Notes under the pieces: model-generated | Database searches by the model: none | Told to the model about the DNA's origin: nothing | What the model saw: the letters and a program-made list of their open reading frames with translations, nothing else | NCBI GenBank assembly: GCA_910587905.1 | Contig: CAJUOF010000353.1 | Span: 1 to 21,507 of the forward strand | From: an uncultured Lachnospiraceae bacterium | Lineage (GTDB): Bacteria; Bacillota_A; Clostridia; Lachnospirales; Lachnospiraceae | Reading direction: 5' to 3' | DNA length: 21,507 nt | Shown: positions 13,548 to 21,507 of the stretch, in pieces | Layout: every line of letters begins with the position of its first letter | Numbering within the stretch: position 1 is the stretch's first letter | Position numbers and translations under genes: made by a program

Positions 13548-13567
13548 GGGACGTGGTTTCACGTCCC
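13548..13567. terminator. Bidirectional hairpin terminator
   Basis: GGGACGTG (13548-13555) pairs with CACGTCCC (13560-13567) around GTTT. It lies between the convergent DUF378 gene and P-loop gene. On the minus strand it is followed by GCACTTTTATG and on the plus strand by GAACCAATTTTATC. Confidence 0.75.
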
Positions 13568-13597
13568 GAACCAATTTTATCTTCTTTATGTATACAC

Positions 13598-14017
13598 TTA
13601 CAGAGAAACTATCACTTTAGACTGTACGTGCTCTGGCAGATCCTGTGCGTCCAGGGAAATACTCAAAATCAAGGTGACTCCATACTGCTGTCCAAGCTGT
13701 TCTAATTCGATCAATTCGGAGGAAATGTCTTTTCCTTCCAGGTGTGCCAGCTTCAAGAAGCTGTCCAAAAATACATACTCTAAATCGTAATCCTGTGAAA
13801 TGATCCCACACAAAAAACCAATAAAGGCATTATAAGAGCGAATCGGATAATCATAAACGTTGATAAGGCGAACCTTATTGTCAAGCGCGTGCATGTGTTT
13901 GGTATTTTTATCCAGATATACAATAGACCCCTTACATTCTTTTACTGCCAGATTGGCTTTTTCAAGCAGAAACTTCGTCTTTCCCTTCCCCATCTTTCCT
14001 GCTATGATCTGCACCAT
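13598..14017 (-). CDS. Small stand-alone P-loop NTPase
   Basis: The 139-aa protein begins MVQIIAGKMGKGKTKFLLEKAN, with a P-loop (GKMGKGKT, residues 7-14). A hydrophobic Walker B-like strand (LEYVFLDSF, near 79-87) and a further strand VTLILSISLD (about 114-123) follow. It is much shorter than the RecA- or PilT-type ATPases it might be named after and lacks their C-terminal domains. The function is unknown. ATG 14017 has AAAGGAGGAG six bases upstream, and a near-consensus promoter lies at 14068-14096, so it is probably a single-gene unit ending at the 13548-13567 hairpin. It follows the D,D-carboxypeptidase gene. Confidence 0.8.
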   Translation of the reverse strand: MVQIIAGKMGKGKTKFLLEKANLAVKECKGSIVYLDKNTKHMHALDNKVRLINVYDYPIRSYNAFIGFLCGIISQDYDLEYVFLDSFLKLAHLEGKDISSELIELEQLGQQYGVTLILSISLDAQDLPEHVQSKVIVSL

Positions 14018-14067
14018 AATGCACTCCTCCTTTAGTCACTGGTTATAATTTGTTAAGCCGTATTCTA

Positions 14068-14096
14068 ATTATAGTATAAATTACCGGAAAGTACAA
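14068..14096 (-). promoter_or_regulatory. Promoter of the P-loop gene
   Basis: TTGTAC (14096-14091), a 17-base spacer and TATAAT (14073-14068) are read on the minus strand. It sits directly after the carboxypeptidase stop codon (14102-14100), about 50 bases before the P-loop gene start. Confidence 0.8.
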
Positions 14097-14099
14097 TCC

Positions 14100-15125
14100 T
14101 TATTTCTGAATTTTTGAAAGTAAAGCTGTCATATTTTCATAGAGATCATCCCTATTCTCTGCTTTTAACACAACAGAGACAAATTGTTCCCCCTGGGGAT
14201 CTACAGATGCCAAGGACAGGCAATAGCCCGCCTCAGGGGTAGTCCCTGTCTTTCCACCGATTGGAGTAATCCCCTCCGGCGCCTGAGCCCTTCCGTTGAA
14301 ATACCAGATTCCCCGTGCCCAAGTGGTGGCTATGGGTGTTCCGGCATTTTCATATTGAGCCATATAATCGGACGTACCGATCACTTCGAGAAACTTGTCG
14401 TGATCCAAAAGCTCATTGTAAATCAGATAAATATCGTAGGCTGTCGTATAGTGTTCCGGATCCGTAAGGCCGTGGGCATTGGCAAAGTGGCTTCTCGTGG
14501 CACCGATTGCCCTCGCCTCCTCATTCATGAGAGCGACAAACTCATCCTCTCCTCCGGCAACCAGCCAGGCAATGGCGTTGGCTGCATCATTTCCTGAGGG
14601 CATCATGAGGCCGTATAGCAGTTGCTCCAGAGTCAGCGTATCCCCTGGTTTAAGCCCGGCCACCGAGGAAGCCGGGTCCAGATTGGAAAGCATCTCTTCT
14701 GTCACTGTGACGGTCGCAGACAGATCCCCATATTTGAGGGCCGTGAGAAAGGTCATGCATTTTGTGATACTGGCCGGATATAGTTGTTGGTAGGCGTTGT
14801 GACTGTACACGGCCTCTCCGGTAGTTCTGTTGAACACAATCCCTGCCTCCGCATCGATCGTCCCGTCTGGTTCAGATTCCTCTGCCACGCAGAGATCTGT
14901 GCCAAATAAAGCTGGTTTGTCCGCGGCAGCCTCCAGCTTCTTCAATTCAACCGGACTTTCATAGAGAAGAGGCAAAGGCGTTTCGCCATTCTCCCCCGTC
15001 CCAAAGGGCTTCTTGACCAGAAGAAAAGCTCCGGCACTCAGTCCTGTAATCAAGAGCGTCACAAAAAACGCCCGGAAAAATACTCTTCTTCTCCGCACCT
15101 GCCTGGCCGTTTTTTTTCTTGACAT
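14100..15125 (-). CDS. D-alanyl-D-alanine carboxypeptidase (low-molecular-weight PBP)
   Basis: The 341-aa serine peptidase removes the terminal D-Ala of peptidoglycan stems and so limits cross-linking. The N-terminus is basic (RKKTARQVRRRR), followed by a membrane anchor at about 18-37. The three active-site motifs are SITK (119-122), SGN (177-179) and KTG (292-294), in normal order and spacing for the DacF/peptidase S11 family. The usual long C-terminal amphipathic domain of PBP5/DacA is missing; the protein ends about 47 residues after KTG and is anchored by its N-terminus instead. ATG 15125 has AGGAG eight bases upstream. It follows mgsA by 55 bases and is probably the last gene of the mreD-PBP2-min-rodA cluster. 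Confidence 0.93.
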   Translation of the reverse strand: MSRKKTARQVRRRRVFFRAFFVTLLITGLSAGAFLLVKKPFGTGENGETPLPLLYESPVELKKLEAAADKPALFGTDLCVAEESEPDGTIDAEAGIVFNRTTGEAVYSHNAYQQLYPASITKCMTFLTALKYGDLSATVTVTEEMLSNLDPASSVAGLKPGDTLTLEQLLYGLMMPSGNDAANAIAWLVAGGEDEFVALMNEEARAIGATRSHFANAHGLTDPEHYTTAYDIYLIYNELLDHDKFLEVIGTSDYMAQYENAGTPIATTWARGIWYFNGRAQAPEGITPIGGKTGTTPEAGYCLSLASVDPQGEQFVSVVLKAENRDDLYENMTALLSKIQK

Positions 15126-15179
15126 AATAAAAACTCCTATTTTTAAGAAACACCAAACACAAGCTTCCCTGGTGGTCTC

Positions 15180-15575
15180 TTATTTAAACGCTTCTCTCCA
15201 CTCCATGTCTCCCCGCTCCAAAGCTTTGACCAAAAGCTCCGCGGAGGCCAGATTGGTAGCCAGAGGGATGTTGTGCATATCACAGAGACGTCCGATATTG
15301 AACACATTCGGTTCATGTGACTTCGGATGAAGCGGATCCCTGAGAAAGATCATCAAGTCGATCTGGTTATTTTCGATTTGTGCGGCAAGCTGCTGTTCGC
15401 CGCCAAGATGCCCGGCCAGAAACTTGTGTACCGTCAAATTGGTCACCTCTTCGATCAGACGTCCCGTGGTTCCTGTCGCAAAAAGTTCGTGGCGACATAA
15501 GATTCCACGGTAGGCAATGGTAAAATTCTGCATCAGCTTTTTCTTTGCGTCATGGGCGATAAATCCCACATTCAT
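15180..15575 (-). CDS. mgsA: Methylglyoxal synthase with altered active-site acids
   Basis: The 131-aa enzyme would turn dihydroxyacetone phosphate into methylglyoxal and phosphate, a bypass of lower glycolysis. Family motifs are present: AHD (Asp9), YATGTTG-like FATGTTGRL (32-40), GHLGGEQQ (55-62), FLRDPL (Asp80) and IPLATN. Two positions differ from the E. coli enzyme. The catalytic Asp71 of GGDQQ is Glu60 here, and Asp101 of HDPDV is Asn90 here (HEPNV). The GAA and AAT codons are clear in the sequence. Glu60 may be a lineage variant. Asn90 is harder to explain and activity may be changed. GGAGG about ten bases before ATG 15575 lies in the end of rodA. Confidence 0.9.
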   Translation of the reverse strand: MNVGFIAHDAKKKLMQNFTIAYRGILCRHELFATGTTGRLIEEVTNLTVHKFLAGHLGGEQQLAAQIENNQIDLMIFLRDPLHPKSHEPNVFNIGRLCDMHNIPLATNLASAELLVKALERGDMEWREAFK

Positions 15576-15578
15576 AAT

Positions 15579-16727
15579 TTAGAACCCTCCTCTGTTATTT
15601 TCATAGTTTCGTTGAAGCCCCACATTTAATACCAACCCCATCCCGATAAAGATACTGAGAAGTGAACTCAGCCCCGCACTGATAAAAGGCAGCGGGAGTC
15701 CTGTATTGGGCAATAGTCCGGTTGCAACACCGATATTTACGAAGGACTGGAAGGCGATCAGCGCAGCCATGCCGCTGCAGATCAGTCGTCCCGACAGGTC
15801 TCTGGCCCGGACAGCCATATAAATACATTCTGCCACAAGAATCAAGAGAAGCGCAAGGATAAGCACGCTCCCGACGAAGCCAAGCTCTTCTCCGATGACA
15901 GCAAAGATAAAATCGCAGTCTTCCTCCGAGAGAAAGTTTCCATTTTTTACGGAAGCCAACGTGGTGTTGGCAATGCCCTTTCCATGAAGCTGCCCAGAAC
16001 CGATGGCCATGATGGAATTCATCTGCTGCTGGGTATTGTCCACCGGATATTTGGCCGGATCGATCCAGGACATAATCCGATTTACCTGATAAGGCTCCAA
16101 GAGCTTCTGTCCTTCCTGCTGAATGGCGAAGATAAACCATGCCCCAAAGGGAATGATGAGAGCCAAAGCACCTCCGATCCACTTATAACTGATCTTTGCC
16201 ACATATAGCATCACCAGAAAGATGACTACCACCACCAAGGTGGTGGAGAGGTTGGGCTGATCAAAGATCAGATATGCAGGAATGGCAAAGAGTACCAGCG
16301 CGCTCACCACAATCCGCACCTTATTGATGTTCTCCCGATGCCTGTAGAAGAACATGGCAAAAAAGCAGATTAACATGATTTTGGAAAACTCGGAAGGCTG
16401 AATTTGCCCGATGACCGGCAGCGTCAGCCACCGCTGCGCTCCGACTCCGCTTAAGTCTCCCATAAATTTTGTCGCTAAAAGCATGGCAATATTAACCGCA
16501 TAGATGGGCCAATAAAGCATCAAAACCCAATGATAGTCGAGGACCGACACAAAAAACATACAGAAAAGCCCCACCGCCACACCAAAAATCTGCTTGTAAT
16601 AGCTGCCGGTTCCGGTCCCAATGGTAGCACTCTTTACGAAGATGATCCCCACTGCAGAGAGTGCCAAAACCAACAGGATGAGTCTGATGTTGTAATACCG
16701 AACATGATACTCTTTGAATTTAAACAT
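15579..16727 (-). CDS. rodA: Peptidoglycan glycosyltransferase RodA (SEDS family)
   Basis: The 382-aa polytopic membrane protein polymerises lipid II during elongation, in complex with PBP2. About ten membrane helices are visible. The SEDS motifs include QPSEFSKI (110-117), DQPNLSTTL (156-164) and the conserved DFIFAVIGEELGF (272-284), whose Asp272 lies at the catalytic position. The C-terminal LPLPFISAGLSSLLSIFIGMGLVLNV also fits. The company of PBP2 and the absence of a septal PBP next door favour RodA over FtsW. The start ATG 16727 has AAGGG upstream; it lies ten bases after minE. Confidence 0.95.
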   Translation of the reverse strand: MFKFKEYHVRYYNIRLILLVLALSAVGIIFVKSATIGTGTGSYYKQIFGVAVGLFCMFFVSVLDYHWVLMLYWPIYAVNIAMLLATKFMGDLSGVGAQRWLTLPVIGQIQPSEFSKIMLICFFAMFFYRHRENINKVRIVVSALVLFAIPAYLIFDQPNLSTTLVVVVIFLVMLYVAKISYKWIGGALALIIPFGAWFIFAIQQEGQKLLEPYQVNRIMSWIDPAKYPVDNTQQQMNSIMAIGSGQLHGKGIANTTLASVKNGNFLSEEDCDFIFAVIGEELGFVGSVLILALLLILVAECIYMAVRARDLSGRLICSGMAALIAFQSFVNIGVATGLLPNTGLPLPFISAGLSSLLSIFIGMGLVLNVGLQRNYENNRGGF

Positions 16728-16736
16728 AATGATCCC

Positions 16737-17018
16737 TTATCTGTCAGGATTCCCACTTTTCATATCTCTAATTGGAATATTTGCAAAAAGCGCCGGAACG
16801 AAGCCACATCCTACCTCTGACGGTGTCTGGGTAATCTGGATATCCAGCGCTTCCGTGTCCACATCCATATATTTGGAAATCACTTTGATGATGTCATTTT
16901 TGATTGCTTCCATGGTTTCAGGAGAACAGTTGGCCCGGTCAGAAACTAAAAGCAGCTTCAACCGATCCTTCGCCACGTTCCCTGACTTGTTCTTTGAAAA
17001 AAAGTCAAACAGACTCAT
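16737..17018 (-). CDS. minE: Cell division topological specificity factor MinE
   Basis: The 93-aa protein stimulates MinD ATPase and drives Min oscillation. Start ATG 17018 has AGGAGG six bases upstream; the in-frame extension before it overlaps minD and is unlikely. The N-terminal MSLFDFFSK is the membrane-targeting segment. RLKLLLVSDRANCSPETMEAIKNDIIKVISKYMDVD (about 19-54) holds the MinD-contact helix and the start of the anti-MinCD topological domain. The first part matches the family well; the last 25 residues are less conserved. MinE is absent in Bacillus but present in many Clostridia. Confidence 0.95.
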   Translation of the reverse strand: MSLFDFFSKNKSGNVAKDRLKLLLVSDRANCSPETMEAIKNDIIKVISKYMDVDTEALDIQITQTPSEVGCGFVPALFANIPIRDMKSGNPDR

Positions 17019-17029
17019 GACGTTCCTCC

Positions 17030-17821
17030 TCATTTCTTTTTAAAGGCCCCGGCAAGTCGGGAAAAAAAGCCGTTTTTCACATTCAAGTCCAGCATCGGCA
17101 CATCCTCGCCCATGATCCTCCTTGCAATGTTCATATATGCTTGTCCGGCCAGACAGTCGGAACCGGTTAAAGGCTCTCCCTGATTGCTGGAAATCACAAT
17201 ACTCTCATCATCCGGAACGGCGCCGATCAGACGGACGGCCAAGATGTCTATGACGTCCTCGATGGACATCATATCCCCTCTCTTCACCATATCCATCCGG
17301 ATCCGATTGACGATCAGATCGATCTGGCGGATGTCATTGGACTCCAAAAGTCCGATGATCCGGTCAGCGTCACGGATGGCGGAAACCTCCGGCGTCGTGA
17401 CGACGATGGCGCGGTCCGCCCCGGCGATGGCATTTTTGAAGCCCTGTTCAATACCTGCCGGGCAGTCCAAGAGTATGTAATCAAAATCTCCTTTCAGAGA
17501 ATCAATCAGCTTTTTCATCTGTTCCGGCGAGACACTGGATTTATCTCTGGTCTGCGCCGAGGGGAGAAGCTGTAGGGTTGGATAACGCTTGTCCTTAATC
17601 AATGCCTGGCTTAGACGGCAGCTTCCCTCAATCACATCCACCAGGTTGTAGACAATTCGGTTCTCCAGCCCCATGACCACATCTAAGTTCCGGAGTCCGA
17701 TGTCCGTATCGATCAAAACCACCTTTTTGTTCAGCATGGCAAGACCTGTTCCCAGATTGGCAGAAGTAGTAGTCTTTCCGACACCGCCTTTTCCGGACGT
17801 AATGACAATCACTTCACTCAT
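17030..17821 (-). CDS. minD: Septum site-determining ATPase MinD
   Basis: The 263-aa ParA-family ATPase dimerises on the membrane and recruits MinC. The deviant Walker A motif KGGVGKTT is at 11-18, the switch region IDTDIGLRNLD at about 38-48, and DYILLDCPAGIEQGF near 115-129. The C-terminal amphipathic helix (GFFSRLAGAFKKK) is the membrane-targeting sequence. Start ATG 17821 has GGAGG eight bases upstream; a GTG five codons earlier overlaps that site and is less likely. It lies between minC (30 bases away) and minE (11 bases away). Confidence 0.97.
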   Translation of the reverse strand: MSEVIVITSGKGGVGKTTTSANLGTGLAMLNKKVVLIDTDIGLRNLDVVMGLENRIVYNLVDVIEGSCRLSQALIKDKRYPTLQLLPSAQTRDKSSVSPEQMKKLIDSLKGDFDYILLDCPAGIEQGFKNAIAGADRAIVVTTPEVSAIRDADRIIGLLESNDIRQIDLIVNRIRMDMVKRGDMMSIEDVIDILAVRLIGAVPDDESIVISSNQGEPLTGSDCLAGQAYMNIARRIMGEDVPMLDLNVKNGFFSRLAGAFKKK

Positions 17822-17851
17822 TTTTCTTTCCTCCACATTCAGATTCCTGCG

Positions 17852-18526
17852 CTAGGAAACGCTCACCTCGTCGATGACTTCCTGGCTTAGAGAGCCGATA
17901 TGGATTGTTCCCAAATTCAGATATGCGATCTGGGCATGTTCAGAAGCCTTTAACCTTCCGTTCATGCGGGCGGTCACTTCTCCAATGCGGATTTGAATGG
18001 GATCCATCTCCAAGGCCACGACAATGGCATGCTTCCTTCCGCCCAGTCCGGCAATGGCCGTACCGCGCAGAGCGCCGAGCACAATAATATTTCCTTTCGC
18101 GACGATCCGGGCACCAGGGTTCACATCACCAAGTATGATGATGCTTCCCTCCGCCTCCAATACCTGTCCGGAGCGGAGCGTTCCTTTGTAGAACTGTCCG
18201 TCCCCGGAGGTCTTCCCGTCAGCTTCCTCCTTCGCCTTTTCCGAAAGAGCTCTCTTGAAAAAGGCTTCCCGTGCTTTGTCCGTGTCTATGACACAGGAGA
18301 TTTCAATCTCTGAGTTTTCACAAATGGTGTTTACGATTGTATTGATTTCCTCCGATGTAAGGGTTCGTCCCTCAAAGGAAACAGCCATGTTGGCGCCCCG
18401 GAAAAAGCGGGCGGATTCCTGAAATTTTTTCTGGAGTGTGGAGAGCAGCTCCTCCATGGGAGTCTCCGGATCCAGAAATACAGAAAGACCATAGTTGTTT
18501 CCCTTGATAATGACTGTCTGCCGCAT
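17852..18526 (-). CDS. minC: Septum site-determining protein MinC
   Basis: The 224-aa protein is the FtsZ-polymerisation inhibitor of the Min system. The N-terminal domain (about 1-100) contacts FtsZ. A charged linker (KEEADGKTSGDG) is followed by the C-terminal beta-helix at about 113-220, with LRSGQVLEAEGSIIILGDVNPGARIVAKGNIIVLGALRGTAIAG, the most conserved stretch of MinC. It binds MinD through that domain. ATG 18526 has AGGTGAG five bases upstream; the PBP2 stop lies 17 bases before the start. Confidence 0.95.
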   Translation of the reverse strand: MRQTVIIKGNNYGLSVFLDPETPMEELLSTLQKKFQESARFFRGANMAVSFEGRTLTSEEINTIVNTICENSEIEISCVIDTDKAREAFFKRALSEKAKEEADGKTSGDGQFYKGTLRSGQVLEAEGSIIILGDVNPGARIVAKGNIIVLGALRGTAIAGLGGRKHAIVVALEMDPIQIRIGEVTARMNGRLKASEHAQIAYLNLGTIHIGSLSQEVIDEVSVS

Positions 18527-18545
18527 GGTTTCTCACCTCTTGAGG

Positions 18546-21458
18546 TTAATCGGATACATGATGGAGGTCACCCTCCGCTGCATGGTTATTCTCCAGGATA
18601 TCGTCCAGAGTGATATAACCAAAATAATAGCTTAAAATCTGCTCCGATAAGGCGCCGGAATAGCTGGAACCATAACCGTTTGGAATCGCCGCAGAAAGGG
18701 CGATTTCAGGCGACGTAACCGGCGCATATGCGATAAAGGTTGCATGGTTTGCCCGCCCCTTGGACTGTTCCGCCGTACCAGACTTTGCGGCAAAGCCGAT
18801 CTCGTTTAACACTTTGGAATCCTTAAAGTTCTGAGCAAAGGTTCCACGGGCACCGACAACCTCCTGCATTCCCTGATGGATGATATTCCAGGTGGAGGAA
18901 GAGAGCTCAACATGTTGTTCAATGTTGGGTTCATAGCTCTTTACCACCTGACCGTCACTCTTTTGTATCTTGGAAATCAGGCTGTATTTATAAAGATTTC
19001 CCTCACTGGCCAAGGTTGTGATATATCTGGATAGATGAATGGCCGCATAGGTATGGGTCCCCTGTCCGATACAGGACGGGATCGGGTTCTGATCCGTGAT
19101 GTGGGGGGCATTTTCTGCGATCTCCACTCCGGATTTTTCTCCCAGGCCAAACATGGATGCATACTTCTGGATGGTCTCGATTCCTTTGTCACCGCTGTAA
19201 TTGCCGCCTGTCTGTGAGATCAGCCAACCGATTTCACAGAAATAATAGTTACAGGATTGGGCAATAGCCGTGATTACGTCAAGAGGCCCGTGACCGACAA
19301 TATTCCAGCAACGAAGATGAAGTCCTTGCCGCTCAAAGGTTCCCGTGTCGTCGATGATCGTCGCCGGGGAGACCACTCCCTCCTCCAGCCCGATGACAGA
19401 GGTCAACACTTTGAAAATCGACCCGGGGGCCGTCTCTACCTGGGTCGCCCTGTTCAGGAAAGGCTGGCTTAAATCGTTGTATAAGCTCCAATAATAATCC
19501 GCGTCGATGGAGCCGGAAAACCGGTTGATGTCATAACCCGGATAAGTGACCAGAGCCAACACTTCTCCTGTGTTCGGATCTGTCAGCACACAGGAGGCCG
19601 AACACGGATCAAGGGCAAGCTGTGCCGGAGTCAGCTCAATGTTATAAATCTTTTCTTTGAGAAATGTAAAAGCTGTCTCCTCATTTCCAGAGGTTAAGGA
19701 AGCAATGGCCTCCTCGTCGTGCTCCAACACTCCCTGCTCGAAAAGACAAAGGCACAGTTCCCGTCCGCTGATCACATTGTCATAGATCAAATATTTATAG
19801 ACCAGCTTCTGGAAACCGGCATCGTTTTCCATGGCTCTCATAAGCGTGTCAATCAGGATTCGAAACGTGTCGTCAGTGCTGGTGTACTTTTCCTCTGAAT
19901 CCAGTTTTTCTGTGTCGATCCACCCCTCCTCCACTGCATGGTAGAGAAACTGGTGGAAACTGACACCTGCCTCATTTGCCCAGCCCATGTAGATCTCATC
20001 CGCCGTGGTAAAGGAACCCTCCAGGAAGAAGGAATGATCCCTCATATAGTCATATATATAGTCCTGGTAATCCTGCATATCGGCGCTGCACTGATCATAG
20101 GAAGGTGCTCCCTCACTCAAAAGCTGAGAGGATATATTGGGGATCACGGAGGCCATCCTGGAGGTATAGCGCTCATAGATACTCTTTTCCAATGCGGAGC
20201 CATCCGCAAATTTTTCCATGGCCAAAATGTGGTTGTTGATAAATTGAAAATACGCATCCCGCACCGGAATCTCGATCTTGGAGGCGTCCGTATCCTCTGT
20301 GACCACATAGGTGGGGTCATTGTTCAGCCGGCGCACCAAAATCCCGGCTAAGTTCTGCTCCAACAGGTGATAGACTCCAACCTGCAGGTCTCGGTCGAGG
20401 CTTAAATATACATCGTTTCCAGTCTCCGGTTCCACCGTATCGGTGATCTCCAAAATCCTGCCCTCACTGTCCAGATACATGGTCTGGCTTCCCTTGACAC
20501 CGGAAAGTTCCAGTTCCATGGCGGATTCAATGCCGGATTTTCCGATCACATCCCCCAGCTCGTAGCTGTCGTCGACCGCAGAAAGCTCCTCCAGCTCGTC
20601 CGCGTCAGCCTGTCCTGTATATCCAAGGATATGGGCAAACTCGAAGCTGTCGTTGTAGACCCGAACCGTCTTCTCCTCCACGTTGACGTCTTTTAAGACT
20701 TCCGCGTTTTCTTTGATATCAGCGACGGTCTCCAGTTTGATGTCGGAGGCCACTGTGACCGCGTCATAGCGCCTAAAGGCATTTAACGTCATGGCATAAC
20801 GGATATTCAGCATCTTGAGCGCTGTTTCATCGTCCACCTCGTAGGTAGTCTTATCCGCATTCTCCCCGACACCATACCGTTCCTTTAAGGTCTGAAACAG
20901 GTCGGCGGCCGACACATTTGACGGGTATTTCCCCTCGTCATCGTCCAGTTCCTCCACGGACTTTAAACCGTAAATGTCCCGTAAGAAACGAAGCCGTTCT
21001 TCCTCACCTCTGGTGGTATATTGTACCGTCCCACTCTCGTCCAGGTTCAAAGAGAGGGAGGTGAGCAGGGGCTCCTCATGCTTTTCCAGAATGGGAATCA
21101 GGCGCATCAGCATCTCATTGCGCTCGTAACCGTTTTTGTAATAGCCGGAATCTCCGATGGAGACGGCGTAGGCCAACTTGCTGTAGGCCAGAAGATTTCC
21201 ATTCCTGTCGTAAATATTTCCTCTTGTACCGGAGGTGCTGACTTCATTTAGCGTCTTCTGCACATAATTTTCCTGATATCCGGCCCCATTTACGATCTGA
21301 AGTTTAAATAACCGCATCACAAGCGCGCTGAACATGGCAATAAACAGAATACTCACCACAAACAGCCGGGATGTCACGATCTTTTTTAGTATACTCCCCA
21401 AAAGCTCTAACAATTCTCTAAACAAATTTTGCTGCACTCCTTCGTTCTGCCTCTTCAA
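18546..21458 (-). CDS. mrdA: Penicillin-binding protein 2 (elongation transpeptidase), enlarged
   Basis: The class B transpeptidase cross-links new wall during elongation with RodA. The membrane helix is at about 31-53. The dimerisation domain starts TRGNIYDRNGNLLAYSK (78-94) and runs to about 360. The transpeptidase motifs are SIFK (680-683), SCN (735-737) and KSG (892-894). At 970 aa it is far longer than E. coli PBP2 (about 633). Extra sequence lies around 115-230 and, mostly, around 365-615, where a helical stretch without family motifs separates the two domains. The start TTG 21458 is uncertain; a ribosome-like GAAGGAG lies inside the frame, and later TTG starts around 21425 are possible. 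It overlaps the end of mreD by 41 bases. Confidence 0.95.
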   Translation of the reverse strand: MKRQNEGVQQNLFRELLELLGSILKKIVTSRLFVVSILFIAMFSALVMRLFKLQIVNGAGYQENYVQKTLNEVSTSGTRGNIYDRNGNLLAYSKLAYAVSIGDSGYYKNGYERNEMLMRLIPILEKHEEPLLTSLSLNLDESGTVQYTTRGEEERLRFLRDIYGLKSVEELDDDEGKYPSNVSAADLFQTLKERYGVGENADKTTYEVDDETALKMLNIRYAMTLNAFRRYDAVTVASDIKLETVADIKENAEVLKDVNVEEKTVRVYNDSFEFAHILGYTGQADADELEELSAVDDSYELGDVIGKSGIESAMELELSGVKGSQTMYLDSEGRILEITDTVEPETGNDVYLSLDRDLQVGVYHLLEQNLAGILVRRLNNDPTYVVTEDTDASKIEIPVRDAYFQFINNHILAMEKFADGSALEKSIYERYTSRMASVIPNISSQLLSEGAPSYDQCSADMQDYQDYIYDYMRDHSFFLEGSFTTADEIYMGWANEAGVSFHQFLYHAVEEGWIDTEKLDSEEKYTSTDDTFRILIDTLMRAMENDAGFQKLVYKYLIYDNVISGRELCLCLFEQGVLEHDEEAIASLTSGNEETAFTFLKEKIYNIELTPAQLALDPCSASCVLTDPNTGEVLALVTYPGYDINRFSGSIDADYYWSLYNDLSQPFLNRATQVETAPGSIFKVLTSVIGLEEGVVSPATIIDDTGTFERQGLHLRCWNIVGHGPLDVITAIAQSCNYYFCEIGWLISQTGGNYSGDKGIETIQKYASMFGLGEKSGVEIAENAPHITDQNPIPSCIGQGTHTYAAIHLSRYITTLASEGNLYKYSLISKIQKSDGQVVKSYEPNIEQHVELSSSTWNIIHQGMQEVVGARGTFAQNFKDSKVLNEIGFAAKSGTAEQSKGRANHATFIAYAPVTSPEIALSAAIPNGYGSSYSGALSEQILSYYFGYITLDDILENNHAAEGDLHHVSD

Positions 21459-21507
21459 GTCTGTAATTGATGGAGGATATGATCTGATAGACCACGCTGG
21501 TCAAAAC
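21418..21507 (-). CDS. mreD: Rod shape-determining protein MreD, C-terminal end only
   Basis: An open frame enters from the right edge and ends at TAG 21420-21418, giving 29 residues (VLTSVVYQIISSINYRLEEA...KFV). A hydrophobic helix end followed by a charged tail fits MreD, a small membrane protein, and mreD usually precedes the PBP2 gene. Too little is present for a firm name; the call rests mostly on position. Confidence 0.6.
   Translation of the reverse strand, partial: VLTSVVYQIISSINYRLEEAERRSAAKFV

Noticed and set aside
13317..13574. Minus-strand 85-codon frame across the tandem repeat
   Set aside because: Its repeated peptide is only the translated DNA repeat; it overlaps the end of the DUF378 gene and a terminator.

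Overview
The window is a piece of a low/mid-GC Gram-positive chromosome, most likely a gut-type Clostridia member of the Lachnospiraceae. The evidence is strong AGGAGG-type ribosome sites before almost every gene, a glmS self-cleaving ribozyme, and the order mreD - PBP2 - minC - minD - minE - rodA - mgsA on one strand. The assignment rests on gene content and order only. No rRNA, tRNA or CRISPR array is visible.

Positions 1 to about 4620 hold most of an integrated filamentous phage (inovirus) genome, read on the minus strand and cut by the left window edge. From right to left it carries a secreted, C-terminally anchored adsorption protein (pIII-like), a pVI-like membrane protein, a 59-aa membrane protein, an unrecognised 235-aa C-terminally anchored protein, 39-aa and 57-aa membrane proteins, a 69-aa candidate major coat protein, a 45-aa membrane protein and the Zot/pI assembly ATPase. 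A 450-bp non-coding region packed with stem-loops follows, and then the start of a rolling-circle replication initiator. Five of the genes are shorter than 70 codons, and four of those overlap or abut their neighbours with good ribosome sites. The order resembles the structural and assembly modules of M13-type phages, but the host is Gram-positive.

Positions 4675-6843 hold glmS with its own promoter, a glmS ribozyme in the leader and a hairpin terminator. The prophage ends just upstream of this promoter.

Positions 6879-13043, minus strand: an HlyD-like adaptor, then sepF (own promoter), ylmH, aroB, lspA and rluD as a tight series, then a cytidylate-kinase-like gene. These link cell division (SepF), aromatic amino acid synthesis (AroB), lipoprotein maturation (LspA) and RNA modification or binding (RluD, YlmH).

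Positions 13153-13597: a plus-strand DUF378 gene, followed by a striking 66-bp tandem repeat with nested palindromes and a bidirectional hairpin terminator. A small stand-alone P-loop gene with its own promoter follows on the minus strand (13598-14017).

Positions 14100-21507, minus strand: the 3' end of mreD, PBP2, MinC, MinD, MinE, RodA, methylglyoxal synthase and a D,D-carboxypeptidase. This is a cell-elongation and division-site cluster. PBP2 and RodA form the elongasome synthase pair, MinCDE places the septum, and the carboxypeptidase trims peptidoglycan. The methylglyoxal synthase differs from the E. coli and B. subtilis enzymes at two active-site aspartates.
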